Source: Adhaeribacter radiodurans
GTDB lineage: Bacteria; Bacteroidota; Bacteroidia; Cytophagales; Hymenobacteraceae
Direction of reading: 5' to 3'
DNA length: 64,000 nt
NCBI RefSeq assembly: GCF_014075995.1
Contig: NZ_CP055153.1
Location: 2,108,001 to 2,172,000 of the forward strand
Made by a program: the position numbers and the translations under genes. Under the pieces are notes generated by a model. The model made no database searches and was not told the DNA's origin. It saw only the letters and a list, made by a program, of their open reading frames with translations. Below, piece by piece: positions 52,243 to 62,689 of the stretch; within the stretch, counting starts at the first letter, position 1; each line of letters starts with the position of its first letter.

Positions 52243-54604
52243 TTAGTTTTTTAATAATGTTAACCGTGGTAACACAATCCGGTACTCTCGATTGTCTTCC
52301 TGGCACCACCAAACTACTACTTGCGCTACTTTGCCACTGGCAAATACATACTCTTGGTTTTGATAACAATGTAAGCGCTCCTTAAACCGAGAGGAGAAGA
52401 GGATTAAACATTTTCCATCTATCTGATAAAGTCCTCCCTCCAGGTTTCTTCCAGCTTCGAGCTTTTCCCCGGATCGAAGTTTCTTTACTTCTTTTACAAT
52501 CTCCGGTTGGCGAAAGTATCCGAGTACCACGTCCCCTATGCCTGGTTCCAACTGAATGGTTTTGGGCTCCGGGTAGAAAGGAGCATCATTCTCAATGGTA
52601 AGCTGGGGCCCCGCAGCTGGTTAAAGAAGAACTGATCGGTATGAATGCGCATAGATAGCCGGGCCCGGGTAATAGCCACGTACACCACCCTCTTCCGGTC
52701 CTCAGATGTGAGCTTGTATTCTTTCAGGAGCAAAAACACGTGGTCAAACTCTTTACCTATGGCCTTGTGCATGGTAGACACTAACACTTTGCTCGTCTCG
52801 GGAAAGAAGAAGTCTTCCGCTTTCACTTCCTGCAGGTAAGCCTGCCACTCTGACCAGTATCGCCGCGGACTGCTGCCTTTTTCGTACACCTCGATGACCT
52901 GAAGGACCAAGTTCAAATTAATGGAGCTGGCAATCTCGCATTTCACGCGCTCCTTACAAGCTTGCCAGTCCACTTCGGAAATAAAGCCCACTTCTTTTTT
53001 GATGCTGGTATGCAGGTAATGGCTAAAGCATTTAAGTTTCAGTAATTGCCGGAGCGAAAAACCCACCTCTTTTAAGATCAGGCGCGCCGGTACATGCTGT
53101 TGCCATAGAGCCTGTTGGACCAGTAAGGATTCTTCGTTGGTGTGGGTTAATACCGCTATGGTGCCCGTTAATTTTTGTTTAACCAAGTCATTTACTAATG
53201 GTACCACCAGGTAGAATCCGCCGAATGGTTCGTAATCTGGATAGTCCCGTTTTGCTGCTTATGGGCCCGTAAAGGCAAATGGGCTTTCAATCTTTCAGAA
53301 GTAATCAAATTCAAAAATTGATTTGAGAAGCTCACCAGGTTAGCGCCAGCCCGGTAGTTTTTACTCTAAAAATAAGCTTTCGCTTGCCATTCCCGCTGGA
53401 AGTTGCGCATAAAAGCCACCGAGGAACCGCGGAACTCGTAAATGTTCTGGTCATCATCCCCCACGACAATTACCCGCACCTCGCCAGCTAACGCGGTAAT
53501 TGTTTGCAAGAACTCATAGTAGAGCAGGTTGGTGCCGCCTTTGCGGACTTTCTCGATCGCATCGCCTCTTTCTAGGGGTGACAATAAACCGTTGATGTAA
53601 ACGGCATTCGTAATATCAAACCGGTAGGCCAACACATCGACCTGATCTTTCATTAAAGCTTGCAGGGGGGAGATGATCACGGTTAATCCCCGGTAAGCTT
53701 CCCCGCGCATCAAGGGGGGTAGTTGAAAGGTCAAGGATTTACCTCCTCCCGTTGGGAAGATAGCTAGCAAGGATTCGCCCCGTAAAGCCGGTTCTACTAC
53801 TAATTGCTGTAAGGGCGTTTCTTACTTTGGGATCAAACTTCCGGAATTCAGGATAACCAAAGTACCGCTGTAAGCTGGCAACTGGGAAATTATACGTGGT
53901 GCAGTAAGTACAATCCGGTTTATTACAGACATTGGCCCGCAGCTGGTGCAGGACTTCGGGTAAATCACGATATTTAAAAAGCAACCAGGGCGGAATGATC
54001 AAATTGGGATCAGGGGCTTGCAGCAAGGATAAGCCATAAGCTAATTGTACAGGTCTTTCTCTAATCAGCCCTATTAAGTCCGCGTTGGCACAAATCTTCC
54101 CTTGGTAGTACCTTACCATTAAACCAATCAAATAAGCCGGCTCGGACCGCAGTAAAGAATGTTCGGAAAAAGTTTAAAGAAGGCCTCGAAGTATTGTTCG
54201 GTACCTAGCAATCCCGAGTAGATATCCAATAAGTCCAGGGGCAAAAGCTGCCAGGCTTCGACGCTTTCCTCGAGTACTTCTTTGGCCAGCTGGGAATCTG
54301 TTACCGGATTGTTAAGATGGTCCCCTAATAATTGGTAATCCTTCACTAACCGGTGATTAGGCCGGTTGGGGAAGAAGAGTGGGGATAGGTAGAGCGTGTC
54401 AATAAACTCTTTATTCAGGAAGGTTGTGCCAATACCCGCTTTTTCTAAGTAAGGAAGATCCTGGGCAAAGATATTGTGCCCGCACAGGTAAGCTGCCTCG
54501 TGCGTGAACAATTCAAAATCACGAATAGACGTACCGTGGCAGGTTTGCCCCTGATAAAGCGCACCGATGCTGCTGATCCTTATTTTAGGCACAGCAATTT
54601 CCAA
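52243..54604 (-). pseudogene. Exonuclease-RecQ-UvrD helicase fusion, collapsed
   Basis: Five minus-strand fragments in different frames add up to one long DNA-processing protein. From 54604: a DnaQ-like exonuclease domain (LEIAVPKIRISSIGAL, CGHNIFAQDLPYL; the first acidic residue is Asn instead of Asp). Then a linker with a CNKPDCTYC cysteine cluster, then RecQ motifs I-III part (LAIFPTGGGKSLTFQLPPLM, TVIISPLQALMKDQVD). The text then jumps inside a helicase sentence to a UvrD-type block (RVIVVGDDDQNIYEFRGSS) and SF1 C-terminal motifs (VLTHTNEESLLVQQALW, VSTMHKAIGKEFDHVFLLL, YVAITRARLSMRIHT). An internal deletion plus at least four frame breaks make it a pseudogene. The architecture is rare: SF2 and SF1 helicases fused to an exonuclease. 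Confidence 0.7.
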
Positions 54605-54654
54605 ATTGAATAAAGCAATGCCTGTTCAAATTGCCAAGTTCTTAGTTCTATTAA

Positions 54655-55527
54655 GAGTATGTTTAAAAATTATAGGAGGATAAAATAGAAGAACAAAAAA
54701 AAAGCAGTAGCCGAGTAACTATGAGTGTCTAAATCCTAGTTACGATATCAAAGAAGAAACGGAAGTTTAAACGCTAGCGCAATGGCAATATATAAAAGAG
54801 ATAGTAGATAATGGCCGCAAAAGGAAGCATAATTTAGATTTGGTAGTCAATGCTATTTTGCGTCTTACCAGTACTGGTATGCAATGGCGTAATCTGGAGT
54901 CCACTTATCCACCGTTGGAGTTGGTTTATTACTACTTCCGTAAATGGCAAGCCGATGGCACCTGGTCGAAAGTATTACCCGGGTTAGTAGTAAAAGAACG
55001 CAAAAGGCAGGGACGGCAAAAGTAAGTCAGAGTGGCAGCCGTAGATAGTCAAAGCGTGAAGAAAGGCAGTCTTATTTCCCTGGTTACCGGTGTGGATGGG
55101 GCTAAGTTAGTGAATGGGCGCAAGCGGCATGTAGCTGTTGATACGTTAGGTTTACCGCTGGCGCTACTTGTTTCTTCGGCTCAGGTGCAGGATGGGCAAG
55201 CGGGTATAGAACTGCTCTGGCAATTAGAGCAGGCTTCCGACCAGGTCCAGTTAATTAGAGCTGATCATGCCTACAGCGGCTACTTTAAAGATTGTGCTGA
55301 TTTATCCAACTGGCAGGTAGCTATAAGTCAAAGGCCGGAAACTCAGAAAGGGTTTGTGCCTCAGAAAGGTAGATGGCAGGTAGAAAGAAGCTTTGCCTGG
55401 TTCCACTTCTTTCGTCGCTTGAGCAAAGATTATGAGAAAACAACACGTTCTTCCCTGTGCTTTATGCAAGTAGCTTTTATTCATATTATTCTTGCAAGAT
55501 TACCATCTTGAATTTTTAAACATACTC
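54655..55527 (+). mobile_element. IS5-family (IS427 group) insertion sequence, 873 bp
   Basis: Terminal inverted repeats GAGTATGTTTAAAAATT (left 54655, right on the other strand from 55527) are flanked by the direct repeat TAA (54652-54654 and 55528-55530), the TNA duplication typical of the IS427 group. It carries one transposase gene with an internal stop. Confidence 0.85.
54793..55511 (+). pseudogene. IS5-family transposase with internal stop
   Basis: Part 1 reads IKEIVDNGRKRKHNLDLVVN and AILRLTSTGMQWRNLESTYP (54840-55025 plus upstream codons) and ends RQGRQK at TAA 55023. Part 2 continues in the same frame with VAAVDSQSVKKGSLIS (first Asp), GRKRHVAVDTLGLPLALLVS, RADHAYSGYF (second Asp) and the Glu region QVERSFAWFHFFRRLSKDYE. 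The DDE triad is otherwise intact, and only the one stop (plus a poorly readable N-terminus with stops near 54730-54780) separates it from a working enzyme. Confidence 0.8.
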
Positions 55528-55692
55528 TAAGCTCTATTTACAAAGCTCTTTTTATGCGGATTATTTTCAAATTTTCAAAGGTCTAACTTTTCAAAGTATA
55601 GTATTTACTTTCATACAAGTTGTATCATGTTTAAAATAAAGGTTTGGGCCAGTTTATTTAATATGAAATTTGTTACAAGAAAAGCTAATTAT

Positions 55693-56235
55693 TTAGGATT
55701 GAGGAAAATCCGGATGCGCTTTAATGTTTTCTATTTGCTTTTGATGTCGTTCCAAATGAAAGCGTAAGAATTCCAGGCGTTGGTAGACGTTCAAGGGACC
55801 TGAAATAATATGCGGATAAATTACTATTTCTGGGTTCAAGCCCTCCAAGGCACTAGATAACAATTGTAATAAGTTTTGGTTATTTAAAAGGGAAGCCCTC
55901 CAGTAATCAATGGGTCCACCCCAACTAGGTTTAGCATTTTCCGGAACGATTTCTTTTTCCCGCCAAGTCTTTTGGATAATCTGCTCGATAGATAGGCCTT
56001 GATGGATTGCTTCCCCCATCCAAACGGGCTGTTTGTTTTTAATCCCCGCAATCGCCTTCCAAATCCCATTAATACCACCCAGCTCTGCCCAAACCATATG
56101 CTCTACAATCTCCGTAATACACCAATTCTCTGAGGAAGGTTTAAAAATTACCTGTTCATCGGTGAGAGGAGAAGTGGTAGCTAAGAAATGAAGGCGAGCA
56201 TCTTGAACGTTTTGAATTAAATCTTTTAGCTTCAC
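55693..56235 (-). CDS. DinB-family protein
   Basis: A 180-residue four-helix-bundle protein. It starts with GTG 56235 (MKLKDLIQNVQDARLHFLAT). Family marks are the metal-site His in CITEIVEHMVWAELGG and the C-terminal LEFLRFHLERHQKQIENI, which gives a second and third His. DinB/YfiT-like proteins bind Ni or Zn and often act as thiol transferases (for example bacillithiol S-transferase); the substrate cannot be read. Free-standing. Confidence 0.8.
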   Translation of the reverse strand: MKLKDLIQNVQDARLHFLATTSPLTDEQVIFKPSSENWCITEIVEHMVWAELGGINGIWKAIAGIKNKQPVWMGEAIHQGLSIEQIIQKTWREKEIVPENAKPSWGGPIDYWRASLLNNQNLLQLLSSALEGLNPEIVIYPHIISGPLNVYQRLEFLRFHLERHQKQIENIKAHPDFPQS

Positions 56236-56392
56236 AAGTAAAAAGAGAGGACTAGTGCCCTGATTTTAGTTTACCAGAATAAATTAAAGCTTATTTTTTA
56301 TAAGTGCAATTATATCAAATTAGGTTATCACTACTCGGGAAAATGTTTGTTCCTTGCAATAGATACCCTAAGTTGTTTCCTGACCAGAAATA

Positions 56393-58810
56393 TCAATTCG
56401 CTCGCTTCGTTTCTTCCTCCGAGCCCATTAGGCGCTGGCGACTGCCCTTAAGTTGCTGATTACCGAAGGTATAGGTCAAGTTGAGCATGGCAATGCGGGT
56501 ATCCATAGAATAACCCGTGATGGTAGAAAAGTCAGGAACCTGAATTCTATTTTCAAACCGGTTAGTGTGAAACACATCTTGCAGACTAAACTTTGCTTTC
56601 CAACTAGAACCGAGTGATTTTTGCAAACCAACATCCAAACTTCCTAGCCATGGCCTACGAGCCATAGCAATGGTAGTAGGGGTATTCAGCCAGCCAGTTA
56701 TCTCCGCCGTAAATCCATTGCCCAACATGATGGCGTTTGAAGCATTTAGCCGGGCGGAAATCTGTTGAACCGTAAGGGGAGTGCTCAGGTAAACGTATTG
56801 AAATTGACTGAAAACACCCAGCAGGGTAGCTTGTATTGTCCAGCCCTTCATTACCGTTAGCGGAAAACTCATCGTCAGATTGTAAGCCTGTGATTTGCCA
56901 ATATTTTCCCGATATGCTTCGTATCGGATACTATCTACTGGCTGGATGGTACTGAACATAAAGTCATTTATATAACTAACCCCTAAGGAGGTAAATATAT
57001 TTTTGTAAGTATGTTTTACCTCCAGGGATTGGGTATACTGAGGCCTCAGAAAAGGATTACCCCGACCGAACGCATATGGATCTACATAGCCCCGGCCCGG
57101 ATTGAGACTTTGATAGTTGGGCCGGTCTATGCGGCGACTGTACGATAGCGTTAATGAGTGATTAGTAGACAATGGACGGGTGATAAACAGGCTGGGAAAG
57201 AAGTTTAGGTAATTTCGGGTAACCTTTTGATTAAGGTTAAGCGAATGGCCCATTGAGTGCGTTTGTTCAGACCTCAGGCCTAACTGAATCTCCGTTTTGT
57301 TTTTTAATTTTCCCGAAAAGTTTACGTATGCCGCTTGTATTTGCTCCGTGTATTGAAAGTTATTTGAAAGTGCAGCGTCCAACTGCAGGTGACCGACGAC
57401 ACCACTACTTAGGGTAAGGTCATTTTTACTTTGAATAAAGCTGCTCTTAACACCTGTCTCCATTTTCCAATCACCAGATAAGGTTCGGCTATAATCCGCC
57501 TTAGCGGTACGAATAGAAATAGTAGTAGGCATTTGACTTAGCAAACCATTCAGGGGTTGGTCGGTCACGGGAACTATTGTTTCGGTGGATAGGGTATTGT
57601 TAAAAGTCCGGTCAAAATGCCCTAAGTCAAAGTCTATTGTTACCTGGCCGCCCTGTTTACCAAATGTATGCTGAAGGTTTACGTTTCCAATATGGTTAAA
57701 GGCTTTTGTTTGCTCAAACTTATCCGTTTGGGTTTGCCAATATACTGCCCCCCCTTCCTGGCGCCGGAAAACAGCAGAAGCCGGTCCTCTCTGCCTATTG
57801 TTAAGCCAAAAGCCGGTCCAGACCAAGCCAATGGTAGTATGTTTACTCAGAAAGTAGTCAACCCCGGCTTTTGTATTTTGTCCCCAATCCCTGAATCGAA
57901 AGTAAGCTTCCTGATTTATAACATTGTGTTGCTGCCCATCCGCCTGATGGCGACTGGAGATAAAATGCCAATAATTGCCGCCTTGGTTGGCACTGTAATT
58001 CCCAAATAGATTTAACTTCTGGCTCCGGTGATTTAGTTGTAAACTACCTTGCTCCCGATCATAGCGGCCGGAGCCGCCTGCCAGCGACAACGAGCCGTTT
58101 GTACCCACATTATTGTTTTTCTTGAGTCGAATGTTGATAACCCCCGAATTACCGGCCGCATCGTATTTAGCCGAGGGGTTCGTAATGAGTTCAATCTGGT
58201 CAATGTTGTCGCTGGACATACTTCGAAGCAGGGCTACTACGTCCGCCATATCCAGGTATGTTTGTCTGCCGTCAATCTGCACCATTACGCCAGGCCTTCC
58301 CCGTAACAGAAGCTGATTATTCTGGCGGTCTACCATTACACCGGGCGCTTTTTCCAGCACATCAAGAGCAGTGCTGCCACTGGCAATAATGCTGTTAGCT
58401 ACATTCACCACCATTCGATCAATTTGTTGTTCAATAAATGGCCGTTTGGCTGATACTGTTACCTCTTTCAGTTGCCTGGTGTCGGGCACGAGCACCAATA
58501 CCGACGCTTTCATTTGTACCTGGTTACCAGTGAGAATAATTGGCTGGCCTTGGGCAAGTTTATAACCGATAAATAAAGCAGAAAGGATATAATTCCCGCT
58601 ACGAACCTGGTCGATTATATAGGCACCATACGCATCAGAAATAGCTCCCTTAACTAACGAGGAATCTCTGCTATTTAACAAGAGCACACTCACATAGGGT
58701 AAGGGTTTCCCATCCGGATCTTGTACTTGTCCCTGGATAGACTGGCTCAGTACAGGAGTGGAGAGGAAATACAGAAAAATTAAAGCCAAAGGCAGGAGTA
58801 ATGTCTTCAT
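56393..58810 (-). CDS. TonB-dependent receptor-like outer-membrane beta-barrel protein
   Basis: An 805-residue protein with a signal peptide (MKTLLLPLALIFLYFLSTPV to LSQ). Residues about 24-105 form a carboxypeptidase-like regulatory domain (SIQGQVQDPDGKPLPYVSVL), 120-225 a plug domain (VNVANSIIASGSTALDVLEK, KAPGVMVDRQNNQLLLRGRP, SAKYDAAGNSGVINIRLKKN) and the rest a 14-strand-type barrel of the outer-membrane beta-barrel family 3 (SYSRRIDRPNYQSLNPGRGY, YAFGRGNPFLRPQYTQSLEV). It lacks an obvious TonB box at the N-terminus. It probably imports or binds a large ligand. Two 33-bp direct repeats lie 75-180 bp upstream, and the next upstream gene is a hybrid sensor that probably controls it. Confidence 0.85.
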   Translation of the reverse strand: MKTLLLPLALIFLYFLSTPVLSQSIQGQVQDPDGKPLPYVSVLLLNSRDSSLVKGAISDAYGAYIIDQVRSGNYILSALFIGYKLAQGQPIILTGNQVQMKASVLVLVPDTRQLKEVTVSAKRPFIEQQIDRMVVNVANSIIASGSTALDVLEKAPGVMVDRQNNQLLLRGRPGVMVQIDGRQTYLDMADVVALLRSMSSDNIDQIELITNPSAKYDAAGNSGVINIRLKKNNNVGTNGSLSLAGGSGRYDREQGSLQLNHRSQKLNLFGNYSANQGGNYWHFISSRHQADGQQHNVINQEAYFRFRDWGQNTKAGVDYFLSKHTTIGLVWTGFWLNNRQRGPASAVFRRQEGGAVYWQTQTDKFEQTKAFNHIGNVNLQHTFGKQGGQVTIDFDLGHFDRTFNNTLSTETIVPVTDQPLNGLLSQMPTTISIRTAKADYSRTLSGDWKMETGVKSSFIQSKNDLTLSSGVVGHLQLDAALSNNFQYTEQIQAAYVNFSGKLKNKTEIQLGLRSEQTHSMGHSLNLNQKVTRNYLNFFPSLFITRPLSTNHSLTLSYSRRIDRPNYQSLNPGRGYVDPYAFGRGNPFLRPQYTQSLEVKHTYKNIFTSLGVSYINDFMFSTIQPVDSIRYEAYRENIGKSQAYNLTMSFPLTVMKGWTIQATLLGVFSQFQYVYLSTPLTVQQISARLNASNAIMLGNGFTAEITGWLNTPTTIAMARRPWLGSLDVGLQKSLGSSWKAKFSLQDVFHTNRFENRIQVPDFSTITGYSMDTRIAMLNLTYTFGNQQLKGSRQRLMGSEEETKRAN

Positions 58811-58884
58811 ATCTAATAGGTGATTTTAAAATTAAATGGAAGGAGTAGTCTTAAAATTACCACCTTCCATCCAAAGGGGGTTAG

Positions 58885-58917
58885 CACCTATGTTTCAAAA
58901 AAAATAACGGATGTTAC
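58885..58917. promoter_or_regulatory. 33-bp direct repeat, copy 1 (putative HTCS operator)
   Basis: It begins CACCTATGTTTCAAAAA and ends AACGGATGTTAC. It matches copy 2 at 30 of 33 positions and lies 75 bp upstream of the barrel gene start. Confidence 0.65.
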
Positions 58918-58957
58918 CTATGGGAAAAATTTTAATGAAGGGTAAATAGCAAGTTAT

Positions 58958-58990
58958 CACCTATGTTTCAAAAAGTATCACGGATGTTAC
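58958..58990. promoter_or_regulatory. 33-bp direct repeat, copy 2 (putative HTCS operator)
   Basis: It begins CACCTATGTTTCAAAAA and ends CACGGATGTTAC. The copies are offset by 73 bp, close to seven helical turns, so they lie on the same DNA face. Confidence 0.65.
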
Positions 58991-59263
58991 TTCAGAAAGG
59001 TAATTCATTAATAAGATCAAGGAAATCAAATTATTAGGCTTAAAATCTAGCTTTATAATCATACTTATTGACACCAGGTAATAGAGCAGTAGAAATGTGT
59101 CCGAAAGGATTAAGAACGGATAAAATGGATGTGCCAGGATAACAGCAACTTATTTCTTTAAGGAATACCAATCCGGGGAATAGTGGATTTTAGTTCCATC
59201 CTGTGCCCTGAAAGCGGGAAAGTGAAAGGAAGCTTTGCAATGTCAAAAGTTAGGATGTGGCAT

Positions 59264-62200
59264 TTAATCCGGTTTGGTTGATTTATTTTCGTTTAAGGCG
59301 GCGATGAATTCAGAAGGCTTTTGGCCAAAGTGCTCTTTAAAACACTTTGTAAAATAGGCTATACTGTTAAAACCAACGGAATCGGCCACCTCGCTAATAT
59401 TTCCTGCTTGCTGTTCCAATAAACTGGCTGCTCTTTTAAGCCTGAAAGTACGAACAAACTCACTTGCCGACTGATCTGTCAGGGCTTTTAGTTTACGGTG
59501 TAATTGAACCCGGCTCATGCCAATTTCGCGGCTGAACATCTCCACATCAAAGTCGCTGTTGGATAAATTTGCTTCCAGAATACTTATTACCTTTTGCAGA
59601 AATTTCTCGTCTAAGGAGGTAACCACCACTTCAGAAGGTTGCAGGGTAAGTGAACGGCGGTACCGCTCCCGCAATTTCCGGCGCATTTCAATCAAGTTTC
59701 TGATGCGCATCTGAAGCTCTTCTACCTGAAAGGGTTTGGTCAAATAATCATCAGCACCAGTTTCCAATCCTGCCAATTTACTTCCCATATCGGCACGAGC
59801 AGTAAGCAAGATCACGGGAATATGACTGGTGCGCTCGTTTGTTTTTAACTTTTCGCACAAACTTAGCCCATCCATACCGGGCATCATGATATCGCTAATA
59901 ATCAGGTCGGGGATTTTTTCAAGGGCAAGTTCATAACCTGTTTGCCCATTAGCGGCTTCCTGCACCCGGTATTGGCCTATCAAACTCCCGAGAATGAAGT
60001 ACCTGAGATCAGCATTGTCCTCCACCACCAATATTCCAGGCAAAGAATTTCCTTCGTCCTGCATAAAAGTTTCCGAGGCTGCTGCCGTAGTAGGTTTAAT
60101 TTCGTTTTCTAACTGCTTTGGTTCAACTTCTTGCTCCCGCGGATTAGCTATTTCTTCCGGAGTAACCAGCTGTAGCGGCAGCAAAACTTTAAACGTGGTG
60201 CCCACTCCAATTGTACTAGAGACGCTGATGGTGCCCTCTTGTAGTTCCACCAATTCCTTTACCAGGGCCAGGCCAATGCCAGTGCCTTCATAGGAGCGCA
60301 TGGCACTGGCATCAGCTTGGTAGAACCTTTTAAAGATATGCGGTATTTGCTCTTTAGAAATACCAATTCCCGTATCTTGTACGATTAATTCCAATTGACT
60401 TCGATCTGCAGCTTCCACTATTGCCGAAATCCTCAGGTTTACCTTTCCGCCCGGAGCAGTAAATTTAAAGGCATTAAATAGCAGATTAGTAAGTACTTTC
60501 TCTACTTTATCCGCATCGAATAAGGCCTGTATTGGTTCAGCAGGAAGCGCGTATTGGTAAATAATTTCTTTACTTTCAAAAAGGGATTCGAAGGAACCGG
60601 CCAGATGATCCAGGAAAGTAATAATTTCTCCCGCTTTCTTATCCACCTGCAAATGGCCAGCCTCCAGTTTTGATAAATCTAAAAATTGGTTGACCAATTG
60701 CAGCAGCCGATCCGCATTCCTTTGAATAAGGCCATATTCTTCCTGAAGATCGGTCGATCTTTCTTCCTCCTTCCGCAGTTTTCTTAATATGCCGTTAATT
60801 AAAGTAAGGGGAGTGCGGAACTCATGGGAAATATTGGAGAATAAATCCGATTTTGTTTTTTCTAATTCCCGCATCTTTTCTGCTTCTAAACGCTCTACCT
60901 CCACCTCTAAGAGGCTAGCCTGTAACCACTTTTTGGTTTTAGCATATTCCATTGCCAGCACCAACGAAAAGGTTACCGCTCCACAAAAAACAGCCAGGTC
61001 CAGGGTGATAGCCATGGCGTACTGGAAATTAGGTAAAACTTGATAGTAGAATAAACAAAACAAGGCCCAGAAAACAAAGAAACCCAGCCAACCCCAAAAT
61101 ACCACCCGGGCACCATCTATTTTATTGCGTATGGCCAGGAGGCTTACTCGGATGGCATCCAGAGGACTCATTAAAATGAAGAAAGGAAAGAAATAATATC
61201 CTGCTTCATAAGGCCATTTCCAACTAATGATGTAGAGCAGATCGCAAAATAATAGAAACAAGAAGATGGTACCTGGTTTCTGCCGGGCGTGGGAGTAAAC
61301 GGCCAGTAATCCCCAAATCATAAATTGGGCAAAAAAAAGGGAACAGATAAGTCCAATAATAAAGTAAGAAGATCCTTCCCGGGGCATGAAACGAAAGACG
61401 TGCTCCAGAAAATAACCAAAAGCTAAACTAAACGTGAATAGACTATAATATAAGTTTACCCGCTTAACCGGGTAGGTTATATAAAAGAAAAGGTGAAGCA
61501 AAGCCAATACAAACAAAAACATAGCCTTACCCACCAAACGGGAGGTAACAACCGATTTTGAATATACTAAATCCTGTATTGCCACATCCGCCTGCATAAC
61601 TTTTATTACCAAAATTGGATTCCCACCCCAGATACCCAAAAAATTCCAATAGGGATTACCTTTCGTAAAAGAATACCTTACTGCCAGCACCTGATGGCTG
61701 CTTCCTGTAAACTGCAAACTATACGGAGCATTATTAGGATTGAACAATACCTCTTTTTCCCTATCCAAGCTAACTACCCCAAGCCGGTGAATCAATTTGC
61801 CGTTAAGGTAAATTTCTGAAGCCCCTAATTGAGACAGTGTCATTGCCAGTGGAATATTCAACAATGAGGAATCTACTTGTAGCTGAAGGCGGAACCAGCC
61901 AATCTCTGCTGCGCGAAGCTGTTTTAGGTAGTGAACATCCTGGGTAGGGTCAAGTACTTGCCATTTACTATCATCAAAAGCAGGATCAGCCCAAAGATCA
62001 TTATCTCCTGGGTGAAACCTCCAATTTCGGTTCAGTTCCACTACTTTTTTATTACGGAGAGAATTTAAATTAAATTTGATAGAATCAGAAGAATAGCCAA
62101 AGCAAATGTTAGTTGAAAGAATTATAGAAAATAAAGAATTAAAAACTCTCTTTCTATATTGCGATAGAGGAATAACAAAGCTTCTAGGCCAACTGTAAAT

Positions 62201-62281
62201 AGGAGAATTTATTAAGAAAGAATGTATAAAATATGCAAAGGAAAGGATTGAATAGCAATACGTTAAAAGTAGCTTTTTCAT
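59264..62281 (-). CDS. Hybrid sensor kinase-regulator with 7TM sensor and AraC output
   Basis: A 1005-residue hybrid two-component regulator. After an N-terminal hydrophobic segment, residues about 70-235 form a jelly-roll sensor (NRNWRFHPGDNDLWADPAFD, GASEIYLNGKLIHRLG) as in 7TMR-DISM extracellular domains, then seven helices (about 245-450). HisKA has FSNISHEFRTPLTLI (His486), HATPase_c has LTNLLFNAFKF, VQDTGIGIS and GTGIGLALVKELVEL, the receiver has LIISDIMMPGMDG (Asp797), and the C-terminal AraC helix-turn-helix has MSRVQLHRKLKALTDQSASE. It differs from the 12087 HTCS by its input domain. It lies upstream of the barrel gene on the same strand and probably binds the 33-bp repeats between them. 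Confidence 0.92.
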   Translation of the reverse strand: MKKLLLTYCYSILSFAYFIHSFLINSPIYSWPRSFVIPLSQYRKRVFNSLFSIILSTNICFGYSSDSIKFNLNSLRNKKVVELNRNWRFHPGDNDLWADPAFDDSKWQVLDPTQDVHYLKQLRAAEIGWFRLQLQVDSSLLNIPLAMTLSQLGASEIYLNGKLIHRLGVVSLDREKEVLFNPNNAPYSLQFTGSSHQVLAVRYSFTKGNPYWNFLGIWGGNPILVIKVMQADVAIQDLVYSKSVVTSRLVGKAMFLFVLALLHLFFYITYPVKRVNLYYSLFTFSLAFGYFLEHVFRFMPREGSSYFIIGLICSLFFAQFMIWGLLAVYSHARQKPGTIFLFLLFCDLLYIISWKWPYEAGYYFFPFFILMSPLDAIRVSLLAIRNKIDGARVVFWGWLGFFVFWALFCLFYYQVLPNFQYAMAITLDLAVFCGAVTFSLVLAMEYAKTKKWLQASLLEVEVERLEAEKMRELEKTKSDLFSNISHEFRTPLTLINGILRKLRKEEERSTDLQEEYGLIQRNADRLLQLVNQFLDLSKLEAGHLQVDKKAGEIITFLDHLAGSFESLFESKEIIYQYALPAEPIQALFDADKVEKVLTNLLFNAFKFTAPGGKVNLRISAIVEAADRSQLELIVQDTGIGISKEQIPHIFKRFYQADASAMRSYEGTGIGLALVKELVELQEGTISVSSTIGVGTTFKVLLPLQLVTPEEIANPREQEVEPKQLENEIKPTTAAASETFMQDEGNSLPGILVVEDNADLRYFILGSLIGQYRVQEAANGQTGYELALEKIPDLIISDIMMPGMDGLSLCEKLKTNERTSHIPVILLTARADMGSKLAGLETGADDYLTKPFQVEELQMRIRNLIEMRRKLRERYRRSLTLQPSEVVVTSLDEKFLQKVISILEANLSNSDFDVEMFSREIGMSRVQLHRKLKALTDQSASEFVRTFRLKRAASLLEQQAGNISEVADSVGFNSIAYFTKCFKEHFGQKPSEFIAALNENKSTKPD

Positions 62282-62689
62282 ACCTTTATTGCCTTTTTAT
62301 GTTTTGGTAAAAATTTAAGAATTATTTTACTTTTATCATATTATTTCTTTAAGGTTTATGAAATTTGCTAATAGCCCAATATTTACCCAGTATGCTATTT
62401 TTGGATTGAATTAAAAAAAGAAGTGAAGTAACAGAATTATATGAATAATATCTGGCTATTTCTCTAGTAACGATGGTTATGGTAAATAACGTGAGTTCGA
62501 AATAAGTGAGGGGATAAATAGTTGGTGGACTTGGTTAAAGAATTTAAGTTGGGGCTTTGGGGCAGGAAAGAATAAGCTACTAACCCAGAGGGTAAGTTCA
62601 CCAGCCAGTTGGGTTTACTTCAGTGACGGGTATGCTAGATCTAACAGGTATTCTTCAAAAAATAAATTACTAATTCAATTAGGGCTCTT
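62282..62689. other. Intergenic region upstream of the hybrid sensor
   Basis: 408 bp, AT-rich next to the sensor start. No gene or repeat recognised. Confidence 0.3.

Larger units (their letters stand above)
58811..59263. other. Regulatory intergenic region between receptor and hybrid sensor
   Basis: 453 bp. It holds the promoter of the barrel gene and two copies of a 33-bp direct repeat; nothing else was recognised. The part 59000-59263 is the 3' flank of the sensor gene. Confidence 0.4.
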
